The position numbers and the translations under genes were made by a program. This document shows positions 1-6,078 of a stretch of 6,931 bases of DNA, one piece after another. The stretch spans positions 1-6,931 of the forward strand of contig JAHFGE010000079.1 of NCBI GenBank assembly GCA_023247575.1, in the 5' to 3' direction. The first letter of the stretch is position 1. Every line of letters begins with the position of its first letter. The notes under the pieces are model-generated. The model ran no database searches. It was not told the origin of the DNA and saw only the letters and a list, made by a program, of their open reading frames with translations. The DNA comes from Candidatus Omnitrophota bacterium (GTDB lineage: Bacteria; Omnitrophota; Gorgyraeia; Zapsychrales; Fredricksoniimonadaceae).

Positions 1-15
1 AAAGAACTGATGGGT

Positions 16-525
16 TTAAATTTCGGCTATAACCTTTTCGGTGGAGCTGATTTCAGCTTCCACCAACTGTAAATCATGACCTAAAATCAATCCTAAAGGT
101 TTAGTTTGAGAAGAATTATGCTTGATGGCCAGCAAATCTTTGCGGATTTTTTTGAGAATAACCAAGCGGGTTTTAAGGTGTTTTTTGGCCAAAGCTTGAT
201 CGGCAAAAGGCAAAAAATACAAAGAAAGATCCATCTGAAAAAATGGTCTTTCCACGGAAAGGAAGCTATTGGCGATTAATTCCTGAAATTTTTTTTGACC
301 CTTAGAGGTAATGCGGTAAATGTATTTTTGGGGGAAACGTCCTTGACGCCCCGCTTCCTTTTCAATGAGCCCAACTTCTTCCATCCTCTTTAAGGGATAA
401 TAAATTGATTTGATTTCTAAACCAATGGCAGGGACTAACTCTTTCTCGATCTGTCGCTTGATATCATAGCCATGTTTGGGGCCATCGGCTAATAATCCTA
501 AAAAAAGAATTTCGTTTTCAATCAT
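16..525 (-). CDS. PadR-family transcriptional regulator
   Basis: A 169-residue protein with the PadR layout. The N-terminal winged helix-turn-helix (about residues 5-77) contains LGLLADGPKHGYDIKR (9-24), SIYYPLKRMEEVGLIEKE (40-57) and the wing YRITSKG (70-76). A charged helical C-terminal part (about 90-169) matches the dimerisation region of the longer PadR subgroup. PadR proteins are usually repressors released by a small molecule or stress signal; the ligand cannot be read here. The start overlaps the stop of the upstream lipoprotein gene by 4 bases (ATGA, 522-525), and no Shine-Dalgarno sequence precedes it, so translation is probably coupled. It is the last gene of a seven-gene minus-strand run and could regulate that run. 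I found no ATGT-N8-ACAT type PadR operator at the run's upstream end, so its target is open. Family assignment is secure; target and signal are unknown. Confidence 0.93.
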   Translation of the reverse strand: MIENEILFLGLLADGPKHGYDIKRQIEKELVPAIGLEIKSIYYPLKRMEEVGLIEKEAGRQGRFPQKYIYRITSKGQKKFQELIANSFLSVERPFFQMDLSLYFLPFADQALAKKHLKTRLVILKKIRKDLLAIKHNSSQTKPLGLILGHDLQLVEAEISSTEKVIAEI

Positions 526-1007
526 TGCTGATAAGTGTGGGTCTGTTCTTTCAAAACAGTGACCTCTTTGTCCGCGGAAACAAGACCGAAGTTAATATCC
601 ATCCCATGAAATAAAGTCTTGGCCAAAAGACGTTTAGCATTAGTACTTAAAGATGAAATTTCCAGACGAGTCTGGTGGTCATTTAATTCGACAAAAAATA
701 CCCCCACTTCGGTGGTATCAACTGCCCCAGGGATACCCATGATGACCATAAACCCACGGATTTCATCTTTCTGGAAGACGACCAAGTGTTTTTGCTCGAC
801 CACTTTTAAAGCAGCCCTAAAACAATCCCAATAACCTTTACCATAGGTTTTAGTAATGGCATTGCTGCGCGCCTTCTCTAACGCCCGAGTGGAGGATCCC
901 CAAAAGGTTTTGGGGAAATCCCATAGATTATCGACGGTATTTTTTAAAAATTGACAGCCGCAAAGCCCCAAAATCATGATCATCATGAGTTGCTGCCAAG
1001 CTTTCAT
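522..1007 (-). CDS. Small predicted lipoprotein of unknown function
   Basis: A 161-residue protein with a lipoprotein signal peptide: a short basic N-terminus, a hydrophobic stretch (7-17) and the lipobox LCGC, with C18 as the predicted lipidated cysteine. No inner-membrane retention signal is obvious (Q follows C18), so the outer membrane is plausible. The mature part is rich in aromatic and charged residues near its start (WDFPKTFWGSS, about 29-39). It continues as a mixed alpha/beta domain with alternating hydrophobic strands (VGVFFVEL, then TRLEISSLSTNAKRLLAKTLF). That second half recalls the short DUF3568-like lipoproteins, but I do not recognise the family with confidence. The gene starts one base after the coiled-coil gene's stop (TGATATG), with a weak AGG at 1017-1019. 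It overlaps the PadR gene by 4 bases. It is probably an envelope protein co-expressed with its neighbours. Confidence 0.8.
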   Translation of the reverse strand: MKAWQQLMMIMILGLCGCQFLKNTVDNLWDFPKTFWGSSTRALEKARSNAITKTYGKGYWDCFRAALKVVEQKHLVVFQKDEIRGFMVIMGIPGAVDTTEVGVFFVELNDHQTRLEISSLSTNAKRLLAKTLFHGMDINFGLVSADKEVTVLKEQTHTYQQ

Positions 1008-1008
1008 A

Positions 1009-1935
1009 TCATTGTGCCTGTCCAGGATGAGACTGGTTCATGGTTGCCTTCAAATGTTCATACTCCCGCTCTAGCGTCACCAATTGGTTGCGGTTTTTTT
1101 CCAACTCAAATTGACATAACTTTTCCCGTTTGGTCAATTCCTGATTTTCTTGCTGCAACTGTTCTAAAACAGATTGTAACCGATTATTGGTTTCACTCAA
1201 CCGCGAATATTCTTCATTATGGTTTAAAGCCTCTTTTAATTGCTGTTGGTAATTTTCACTAATACGCTCCAGACCAGTAACGTGGGCGCGGACCTTAGTC
1301 ATTTCCCATTGAAGCGTCTCATTCTCCTGTTTTAACTTATTCATTTCTTCTTGAAAATTCTTGGCAATGTCCGTCGAACCCGTCTCCAATGAACGCTGCG
1401 GTGTCTGGCTTTCCACCAATAATTTATCCGCCTGTGCTTTTGCTTCGGCTTCCTGGACTATTTGTTTTTTGATAAGCACCGCTTCTTCCTTTAATTGCTC
1501 TACCTGTGCTTGGCTCTCTGATAAACGAGTTTGCAGGCCAGCCTGTTCCTCACGCAAGGTTTCCATAGTTTCCTGGGCCTTAATCAAATTGGCTTCCGCA
1601 GCAGTCACCTGATTGTTACGCTCACTTTTTAGCTGTTCATTTTCTTTTTTTAGCCCTTCAATCATCGCCAAAGTTTCATCGGACTGCTGTTGGACCTTTT
1701 GAGAAACACTCTGAAGCTCCTGTTCTAATTCAACCACCCGCTTTTGATAGGCAGCTTCTTTCATAACATATTCGGCCGGAATAACCGGTTCTGCCGGTAA
1801 AGGCTCTGGATTAACTTGAATTTCTGAAGGCGCTATCTTATCCTGCTTCGATTCTTTATGTAACAGGTAAAATAAAAAACCGACAACCATGATGGCTAAC
1901 AATACAACCGCTCCAAGAAGAATAAAGAAAACCAT
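1009..1935 (-). CDS. Membrane-anchored long coiled-coil protein
   Basis: A 308-residue protein with one N-terminal transmembrane segment (about residues 2-25, nearly all hydrophobic) followed by lysines. A proline-rich linker follows (PEPLPAEPVIPAE, about 43-55). From about residue 58 to 300 nearly everything is Glu/Gln/Lys/Leu-rich heptad sequence, best read as a long coiled coil interrupted near residues 176-192 (SQTPQRSLETGSTD). There is no catalytic domain and no cleavable signal motif, so it is probably an inner-membrane-anchored rod. The side of the membrane is uncertain: only one lysine-rich stretch follows the helix and almost no charge precedes it, which fits an N-out, cytoplasmic-rod topology. 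Proteins of this build act as scaffolds or tethers, but its partner is unknown. The start is supported by an AGGAG 6 bases upstream (1942-1946) that overlaps the hldD stop codon. Confidence 0.85.
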   Translation of the reverse strand: MVFFILLGAVVLLAIMVVGFLFYLLHKESKQDKIAPSEIQVNPEPLPAEPVIPAEYVMKEAAYQKRVVELEQELQSVSQKVQQQSDETLAMIEGLKKENEQLKSERNNQVTAAEANLIKAQETMETLREEQAGLQTRLSESQAQVEQLKEEAVLIKKQIVQEAEAKAQADKLLVESQTPQRSLETGSTDIAKNFQEEMNKLKQENETLQWEMTKVRAHVTGLERISENYQQQLKEALNHNEEYSRLSETNNRLQSVLEQLQQENQELTKREKLCQFELEKNRNQLVTLEREYEHLKATMNQSHPGQAQ

Positions 1936-1941
1936 ATATCA

Positions 1942-1946
1942 CTCCT
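1942..1946 (-). promoter_or_regulatory. Ribosome binding site of the coiled-coil gene
   Basis: On the minus strand the sequence reads CTCTAGGAGTGATATATG. AGGAG lies 6 bases before the ATG and shares bases with the hldD stop codon TAG (1945-1947). It is the best Shine-Dalgarno sequence in the minus-strand run, and it suggests the coiled-coil protein is translated efficiently from the shared messenger. Confidence 0.75.
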
Positions 1947-2916
1947 AGAGATAGGTTTTTTCTTTAAGATACCGGCAACAGTCGGCTACAGCCGTTTCTA
2001 ACGAGATCAATGGTTTTTTGTAACCAGCGGCGCGCAGTTTATCCATACGGGCCTGCGTAAAATACTGGTAACGCGGTCTTAAAACTTCCGGCATATCAAT
2101 GTATTCAATGCAAGGTTTTTTGTCAACCGCAGCAAAGAGGGCCTTGGCCAAATCATTCCAGGTGCGCGCCTGACCCGTGCCCACATTAAAAATGCCGTTA
2201 ACCTTAGGATTTTGCATCAAAAAAATCATAACATCGATAGCATCTTTGATGTAAATAAAATCTCTTTTCTGTTCTCCGTCTTTGTATTCTTCTTTGTAAG
2301 ATTTAAACAGCCGTATCTTGCCTTGGCTGACAACACCATCATAGGCCTTGGTCACCACCGAACGCATCTCGCCTTTGTGATATTCATTGGGCCCAAAAAC
2401 ATTAAAAAATTTAAGCCCTACCACCTTGTTCTGGTAACCATTGTTTAAAACCCAAAGGTCAAATTTTTGTTTAGAAAGCCCGTAAAAATTAAGGGGTTTA
2501 AGCTTAAGGGTTAAGGATTCCTCATCACTGTAGCCACAACCACCATCTCCATAAGTAGCCGCTGAGCTGGCATAAATGAGACGGGCATTATATTTCAGCG
2601 CCCACTTGGCTGCCTCGCAGGAATATTCATAATTATTCTTCTCAAAATAATCGGCATCCTGCAAGGTGGTTGAAGAACACGCTCCCATATGAAAAATAGT
2701 AGAAACATCGAAATCAAAAGCGTCACGACGCAATAATTTTAAATATTGGGCCTTATCAAAATAACGCACGTATTTCTTGCCGGCCAAATTCCTTTTTTTG
2801 GGGTCAGCCTCTTCGTGGTAATGATCCACGACAATCAAATCCGATAGACCCAATTCATTGAGTTTGGCCACCAAACAACTGCCAATAAATCCTGCGGCAC
2901 CGGTGACGACAATCAT
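1945..2916 (-). CDS. hldD: ADP-L-glycero-D-manno-heptose 6-epimerase
   Basis: A 323-residue extended short-chain dehydrogenase/reductase. It converts ADP-D-glycero-beta-D-manno-heptose to the L-glycero form, the last step in making the activated heptose for the lipopolysaccharide inner core, in the cytoplasm with bound NADP. Visible signatures are the nucleotide-binding TGAAGFIGS (5-13, glycines 6, 9 and 12), VVDH with D31 after the second strand, the active-site strand YASSAATYG (115-123), the catalytic pair Y145/K149 in PLNFYGLSK, and NVFGPNEYHKGEM (172-184). K181 in that last motif corresponds to the second catalytic lysine described for the E. coli enzyme. Length is close to the usual 310. 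AAGGA (2923-2927) precedes the start, which also overlaps the upstream lipoprotein stop by 4 bases. Other NAD-sugar epimerases are possible, but the HKGxM and SSAATYG context favours HldD. No other heptose genes are in this window. Confidence 0.93.
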   Translation of the reverse strand: MIVVTGAAGFIGSCLVAKLNELGLSDLIVVDHYHEEADPKKRNLAGKKYVRYFDKAQYLKLLRRDAFDFDVSTIFHMGACSSTTLQDADYFEKNNYEYSCEAAKWALKYNARLIYASSAATYGDGGCGYSDEESLTLKLKPLNFYGLSKQKFDLWVLNNGYQNKVVGLKFFNVFGPNEYHKGEMRSVVTKAYDGVVSQGKIRLFKSYKEEYKDGEQKRDFIYIKDAIDVMIFLMQNPKVNGIFNVGTGQARTWNDLAKALFAAVDKKPCIEYIDMPEVLRPRYQYFTQARMDKLRAAGYKKPLISLETAVADCCRYLKEKTYL

Positions 2917-3452
2917 TGTGATTCCTTTGCAATAAAATCCCCTATGGACTTACCCATGGTATAAGCCACATCCATAGGTTTATCTTTTTTAGAATCAAAG
3001 GCCCTTTGTAGCGAAAAGTTTAAAAGACGCTGGCCGCTAGCTTCCAGCCAAATTTCCCCCTCTAATACAATATGATCCCGATGAGAACGCCTTATGATAC
3101 GCGAGAACGGTGCGGTTTTCGAATATTCTTGCACATAGCCCTGTAAAACCATCTGCGGTTGCCCTTGAGACTCGTCGGTAATGACATGCAAAGCAGTATT
3201 CTGTTCATCCAAGCTATCTTTAATGCCTCTAAGAACTGCCATGGAAAGTCGATCCAATTCATCGTTGGCTTCCGCCTGAGGGCCTGCCCGAAAAGGCATG
3301 AGTGCAAGCTTTCCCCCTTTGGCCAAAATCGATTCATTTAAGACGGTACCAGTGGCAGAAGCCGATGGCTCCAGAGAAATTTTCTGAACTGGTTTATGGG
3401 CGCAGCTTATCAGTAGTAAGCAACAAAGGGGGGGAATAATTTTCTTTAACAT
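2913..3452 (-). CDS. Small predicted lipoprotein of unknown function
   Basis: A 179-residue protein starting MLKKIIPPLCC. The signal peptide is basic (K3, K4), then hydrophobic, and ends in lipobox LISC with C17 lipidated. This start (3450-3452) is preferred over an in-frame ATG at 3521: the longer form would place 23 residues ahead of a perfect signal peptide and overlap the upstream gene. The mature domain has a strand KLALMPFRAG (about 47-56), a helix (ANDELDRLSMAVLRGIKDSL) and a later MVLQGYVQEYSK strand. It then has EGEIWLEASGQRLLNFSLQR, near the C-terminal part, and a terminal helix. This order resembles small periplasmic domains of the DUF4410/GNA1162 type, but I cannot assign a family firmly. 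It starts 4 bp after the CNNM gene ends, without a clear ribosome site, and overlaps hldD by 4 bases. It probably functions in the envelope. Confidence 0.82.
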   Translation of the reverse strand: MLKKIIPPLCCLLLISCAHKPVQKISLEPSASATGTVLNESILAKGGKLALMPFRAGPQAEANDELDRLSMAVLRGIKDSLDEQNTALHVITDESQGQPQMVLQGYVQEYSKTAPFSRIIRRSHRDHIVLEGEIWLEASGQRLLNFSLQRAFDSKKDKPMDVAYTMGKSIGDFIAKESQ

Positions 3453-3456
3453 ACTA

Positions 3457-4458
3457 TTAAAAGGATAAATCTTTTCCCAAATTTTTAAAACGAATATCTT
3501 TTTCATCGTAAATCTCCCCAAAAAGCTCTTCTAAGACATCTTCCATACTTACTAAGCCTATATTTTTGCCGGCATTATCTCTGACAATAAATAAATGTTG
3601 ATGAAGGCTCTGAAACTTCTCCATTAAGGCATCGGTCTTTATCGTGTGATTGACAAAAATGGGTTTAAGCATCCATTCTTTGATTTTGGAATTGAGATTG
3701 TCCTTGGCCATCTCACGCAAAAGAATACGGTGCTGAACAATGCCCACGATGTTGGAAGTGTTTTGCTGATAAACAATGATCCGGCTATAAGGAGAGGAGA
3801 TGATTTTATCCTTAAACTCTTGTAAAGTTTTTTCTGCCGGCAGCATGTAGGTTTGCCGAATGGGTTTCATGACTTGCGAAGCCCTCAGGTCATTAAGATG
3901 AAACACCCGATTACATAATTCCGCCTCATCCATTTCCACGGTGCCTGCATCGCGACCAATTTTAAGCATCATTTTAATTTCCTCTTCCGTCACACGAAAG
4001 GACTCTCGACTTTTAAAAATCTTAACAACTAAGGTACTGCCCCTCACCAGGGGTCCTAAGATTTCTGCAAGAATCCGCACTGGCTTGGCCACGGTTAAAG
4101 ACACCGGTGTCTTAAAATGTTCCCCGATCGCTTTAGGAATAACCTCGCCTACAAAAATAATCAAAAACGTCAAGACAGCGGAAATCAATCCCAGCCAATG
4201 ATTGCCATAGCGCAGAGTGATTTGCTGACCGATGAACATGGAACCCACGATGTTGACACAATTATTAACAATCACCAGAGAGGCTACAGCCATGGCCATA
4301 TTTTCTTTCAGATACAAAAGATCTCTGGCCCCGTGGCGTTTTTGTTCTAGCAGAATGCGTGAACGCAAATGAGGCACGCTTAAAATCGCCGCTTCCGACA
4401 TGGAACACAGAAAGGAAAGAAAAACAATTAAAAAAATAAAGGCGATTAATGACAACAT
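3457..4458 (-). CDS. CNNM/DUF21 transmembrane and CBS-pair protein (hemolysin-C-like)
   Basis: A 333-residue membrane protein of the CNNM/CorC family. The N-terminal DUF21 domain (about 1-150) has hydrophobic helices near 3-18, 55-77 and 88-107. It carries the family signatures SMSEAA (19-24), VNNCVNIVGS (64-73) and GEVIPKAIGE (104-113). A CBS pair follows (about 195-315), beginning VMKPIRQTYML and ending LVSMEDVLEELFGEIYDE (302-318). Family members are implicated in Mg2+ (sometimes Co2+ or Na+) transport or its control, with nucleotide binding by the CBS pair. The protein stops soon after the CBS pair and lacks the C-terminal CorC_HlyC domain of the common 420-440-residue members. No standard Shine-Dalgarno precedes it; the only candidate is AGGG at 4469-4472 inside the repeat. 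The old name 'hemolysin' should not be taken as a toxin activity. Confidence 0.92.
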   Translation of the reverse strand: MLSLIAFIFLIVFLSFLCSMSEAAILSVPHLRSRILLEQKRHGARDLLYLKENMAMAVASLVIVNNCVNIVGSMFIGQQITLRYGNHWLGLISAVLTFLIIFVGEVIPKAIGEHFKTPVSLTVAKPVRILAEILGPLVRGSTLVVKIFKSRESFRVTEEEIKMMLKIGRDAGTVEMDEAELCNRVFHLNDLRASQVMKPIRQTYMLPAEKTLQEFKDKIISSPYSRIIVYQQNTSNIVGIVQHRILLREMAKDNLNSKIKEWMLKPIFVNHTIKTDALMEKFQSLHQHLFIVRDNAGKNIGLVSMEDVLEELFGEIYDEKDIRFKNLGKDLSF

Positions 4459-4468
4459 AAATTATTAA

Positions 4469-4488
4469 CCCTGAGCGAAGTCGAAGGG
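4469..4488. repeat. 20-bp palindrome-ended repeat (CCCTGAGCGAAGTCGAAGGG)
   Basis: This 20-base element fills two thirds of the 30-bp gap between lhgO and the CNNM gene. Its ends, CCCT and AGGG, are inverted. From general knowledge, sequences of the form CCCTTCGACTTCGCTCAGGG are scattered intergenic repeats in many unrelated bacterial genomes, similar to REP elements. On the minus strand, pairing continues into the flanks: TAGCCCT (4491-4485) can pair with AGGGTTA (4472-4466) as a 7-bp stem with one G-U pair and a 12-base loop. The lhgO stop codon TAG therefore sits inside the stem. Only one copy is present in this window. Confidence 0.6.
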
Positions 4489-5682
4489 CTATCCAAAAAT
4501 ATAACGATCGACGACGTACCTGGAAAAAACAAACGCACAGGTAAAAGCCGGAGAGACAGCATTTAACACATGCACGCTATTTTGATCCCCTTCCACCACG
4601 AAATCCTGCACCAGAGACAATGTCTGCTTATCCAAAAGCTGGGCCCTTATACCAGGGGCTGTCCACTGGGTAAAGCCCTTAGGGTCGATACTTTGTACCA
4701 TAGCCTGGGCTAAAGCGACAAAGTAACTCTTATTGTATTTGCGAATCTCCTCAAAGGCAAGAGTTCGAAAGCCGAAAGCATTTTTCAAAAAAAGTTCTGT
4801 TTCGAAACGTAACACCTCTACCATTTCTCCCGGATTAAAACCAGTGTGGAAATCGTAGTTCTCCCGCCAAAAAGCAGGAGTAGCAGTGGGCCCAATTTTA
4901 ATATCGCCACCAACAGTTTTGGTGAAATGCACCCCCAGGAAAGGATTTTTCAAATTAGGAACAGGATAAATATGCATTTTCACATCGGTTTTATTCTTGG
5001 TGTATTTTAAATAGAGGCCTTTAAAAGGAATCATCGTATACTTTTGACCAAAGCCAAAATCTTGGGCTACTTGATCGGCATAAAGACCAGCACAGTTGAT
5101 GAGCTGGCCAGCTTCTAGTTCTCCTTGAGAGGTTTGGATGACAGAACCTTGATGTCCTAAATATTTGGTATCGTAAACAAACATGACCCCCTGACCAACG
5201 AGGTCCTCTTTAAGTGCTTTGCAGACCTCTTTAGGATCGACGCTAGCGGTGGCCGGTGAATAAAGCGCCCGCTTATAAGTTCTCACGTTCGGCTCTAAGT
5301 CGCGAGCTTCTTGTTCATCAACTAAGCGCACATTGGCACCGTTGCGCTTTCCTCGACGAAGAAGTTCATCTAATTGGCCCAGCTCATACTCATTGGCAGC
5401 GACCACCAATTTACCGCATTCATTGAGTTTCAAACCACGGCTACGGGCATAGGCCTTCATGGCCCGATTACCTTCCACGGTAAATTTGGCCTTGAGGCTG
5501 TCGGCTGTATAGTAAAACCCCGCATGCAAAACACCGCTATTGCGGCCCGAGGCATGCTGGGCTTCCTGGAACTCCTTATCAATGATGACAATGGAGGCGT
5601 TTAACCGACGGGATTTGATGGCATAGGCCATGGTGAGGCCAATAATGCCGCAACCAACGATCACGAACTCATACTTTTTCAT
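4489..5682 (-). CDS. lhgO: L-2-hydroxyglutarate oxidase/dehydrogenase, FAD-dependent
   Basis: A 397-residue flavoprotein of the D-amino-acid-oxidase (DAO) fold. Residue numbers below count from the upstream in-frame ATG at 5694, which would add MPCV. The FAD-binding motif GCGIIG (14-19) opens the domain, and D39 ends the second strand. The family signature HASGRNSGVLHAGFYY (47-62) corresponds to HQTGHNSGVIHAGVYY in E. coli LhgO. Later come NCAGLYAD (200-207), GGDIKIGPTATPAF (262-275), GIRAQLL (348-354) and HVLNAVSPAFT (375-385). The family oxidises L-2-hydroxyglutarate to 2-oxoglutarate, passing electrons to the membrane quinone pool or to oxygen. I chose the ATG at 5682 because family members begin a few residues before the Rossmann strand; neither start has a Shine-Dalgarno. 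It is the first gene of the minus-strand run, just after a divergent promoter region. Exact substrate is inferred from the family. Confidence 0.88.
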   Translation of the reverse strand: MKKYEFVIVGCGIIGLTMAYAIKSRRLNASIVIIDKEFQEAQHASGRNSGVLHAGFYYTADSLKAKFTVEGNRAMKAYARSRGLKLNECGKLVVAANEYELGQLDELLRRGKRNGANVRLVDEQEARDLEPNVRTYKRALYSPATASVDPKEVCKALKEDLVGQGVMFVYDTKYLGHQGSVIQTSQGELEAGQLINCAGLYADQVAQDFGFGQKYTMIPFKGLYLKYTKNKTDVKMHIYPVPNLKNPFLGVHFTKTVGGDIKIGPTATPAFWRENYDFHTGFNPGEMVEVLRFETELFLKNAFGFRTLAFEEIRKYNKSYFVALAQAMVQSIDPKGFTQWTAPGIRAQLLDKQTLSLVQDFVVEGDQNSVHVLNAVSPAFTCAFVFSRYVVDRYIFG

Positions 5683-5719
5683 AACACAGGGCATTGTAGC
5701 GTTTCAGAGGATAAATGCA

Positions 5720-5725
5720 ATTATA
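5720..5725 (-). promoter_or_regulatory. Possible -10 box for the lhgO-led operon
   Basis: The minus strand has a consensus TATAAT 26 bases before the upstream lhgO ATG (5694) and 38 before the preferred one (5682). The hexamer 17 bp further upstream (AATTTA) is a poor -35, and there is no TG extension. It is the best candidate in this gap, but the surroundings are very AT-rich, so chance matches are likely. Confidence 0.35.
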
Positions 5726-5733
5726 AAATAGTA

Positions 5734-5742
5734 TGTTATAAT
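5734..5742 (+). promoter_or_regulatory. Extended -10 promoter for the CDGSH gene
   Basis: The plus strand reads TGTTATAAT, a full consensus -10 with the TG extension that compensates for a weak -35 (AATGCA, 17 bp upstream). Transcription would begin near 5749, giving a leader of about 43 bases before the CDGSH start. It overlaps the AT-rich stretch used by the opposite strand, so the two directions may compete. Confidence 0.5.
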
Positions 5743-5746
5743 TAAA

Positions 5747-5767
5747 TTCGAATATTCGGATTTCGAA
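5747..5767. promoter_or_regulatory. Possible operator: clustered TTCGAA palindromes
   Basis: Directly downstream of the plus-strand -10 are TTCGAA (5747-5752), the perfect 10-bp palindrome CGAATATTCG (5749-5758) and a second TTCGAA (5762-5767). The outer TTCGAAT and ATTTCGAA also form an inverted pair offset by one base. The position at the expected transcription start suits a repressor site controlling the CDGSH gene. No protein is assigned to it, and AT-rich DNA makes short palindromes common. Confidence 0.35.
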
Positions 5768-5781
5768 CTCTATAAAACAAC

Positions 5782-5787
5782 GGAGGT
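5782..5787 (+). promoter_or_regulatory. Ribosome binding site of the CDGSH gene
   Basis: GGAGGT lies 4 bases before the ATG at 5792 (measured from the end of the motif). It is a near-consensus Shine-Dalgarno and fixes the start. Confidence 0.8.
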
Positions 5788-5791
5788 AATT

Positions 5792-6019
5792 ATGCCCCAA
5801 AACGCTCCTTATGTATTAGACATGAAACCGGGGATTTATGCCTGGTGCGCCTGCGGCCTTTCCAAAAACCAGCCATTTTGCGACGGCAGCCACAGCTCCA
5901 CACCATTGCGCCCCATCATGGTGCACATCACCGAAGACAAAAAAGTCGCCTGGTGCGGCTGCAAGGCCAGCAATAAAAAACCATACTGCGATGGAACGCA
6001 TAAAAACTTGAGGAATTAG
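5792..6019 (+). CDS. Dual CDGSH iron-sulfur domain protein
   Basis: A 75-residue soluble protein made of two CDGSH zinc-finger-like iron-sulfur motifs. The first is C19-x-C21-x8-C30-D31-G32-S33-H34 (CACGLSKNQPFCDGSH). The second is C55-x-C57-x8-C66-D67-G68-T69-H70. Each set of three cysteines and one histidine can hold a [2Fe-2S] cluster. Two motifs in a short chain without a membrane anchor match the mitoNEET-related class 3 (CISD3/MiNT-like) proteins, which are monomeric two-cluster proteins thought to act in electron transfer, redox sensing or cluster handling. A strong GGAGGT ribosome site and an extended -10 promoter precede it. The neighbour downstream is a toxin-antitoxin pair with its own promoter, so no functional link is implied. 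It runs divergently from the lhgO-led genes. The class is certain; the physiological role is not. Confidence 0.95.
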   Translation: MPQNAPYVLDMKPGIYAWCACGLSKNQPFCDGSHSSTPLRPIMVHITEDKKVAWCGCKASNKKPYCDGTHKNLRN

Positions 6020-6031
6020 CAGAATCTTTTG

Positions 6032-6059
6032 TTGACATATGTACAATATATTGTACAAT
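6032..6059 (+). promoter_or_regulatory. yefM-yoeB promoter
   Basis: A consensus -35 TTGACA (6032-6037) and a near-consensus -10 TACAAT (6054-6059) are separated by 16 bp, a strong sigma70-type promoter. The start codon of yefM lies 20 bp beyond the -10. The spacer and half of the -10 are covered by the palindromic operator, which is the standard design of an autoregulated toxin-antitoxin operon. Confidence 0.85.
6040..6057. promoter_or_regulatory. YefM-YoeB operator, 18-bp perfect palindrome
   Basis: TGTACAATATATTGTACA is a perfect inverted repeat. It contains two TGTACA hexamers, 6040-6045 and 6052-6057, each itself a palindrome, with centres 12 bp apart. In E. coli the YefM-YoeB operator is described as two palindromes with TGTACA cores at this same spacing, recognised by the YefM dimer and strengthened by YoeB. 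The site overlaps the spacer and -10, so binding should block polymerase. Confidence 0.85.
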
Positions 6060-6065
6060 TTTAGT

Positions 6066-6071
6066 AGGAGG
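6066..6071 (+). promoter_or_regulatory. Ribosome binding site of yefM
   Basis: AGGAGG ends 7 bases before the ATG at 6079. A full-consensus site here, with yoeB lacking a well-placed one, fits the need for antitoxin to be made in excess of toxin. Confidence 0.85.
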
Positions 6072-6078
6072 ATCAATT

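Noticed and set aside
951..1262. Plus-strand open frame of about 100 codons
   Set aside because: It lies opposite the coiled-coil gene and the start of the lipoprotein gene, has no recognisable domain, and arises from the complement of Gln/Glu-rich codons.
1009..1935. Apparent internal repetitiveness in the coiled-coil gene
   Set aside because: The repetition is heptad-type, low-complexity Glu/Gln/Lys/Leu sequence. I see no exact tandem unit at the DNA level.
3453..3521. An upstream in-frame ATG that would extend the lipoprotein by 23 residues
   Set aside because: The extension overlaps the end of the CNNM gene and would bury a complete signal peptide with lipobox LISC. The internal ATG at 3450-3452 is the natural start.
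3457..4458. Reading the CNNM protein as a hemolysin
   Set aside because: The hemolysin name in this family is historical. The visible DUF21 and CBS domains point to ion transport or its control.
5747..5767. TTCGAA cluster as a LexA (SOS) box
   Set aside because: The half-sites and spacing do not fit the known CGAAC-N4-GTTCG or CTGT-N8-ACAG patterns, so it is listed only as an unassigned operator.
5816..6076. Minus-strand open frame opposite the CDGSH gene
   Set aside because: The plus strand encodes an unmistakable dual CDGSH protein with promoter and ribosome site. The antisense frame has no matching signals and runs through the yefM promoter.
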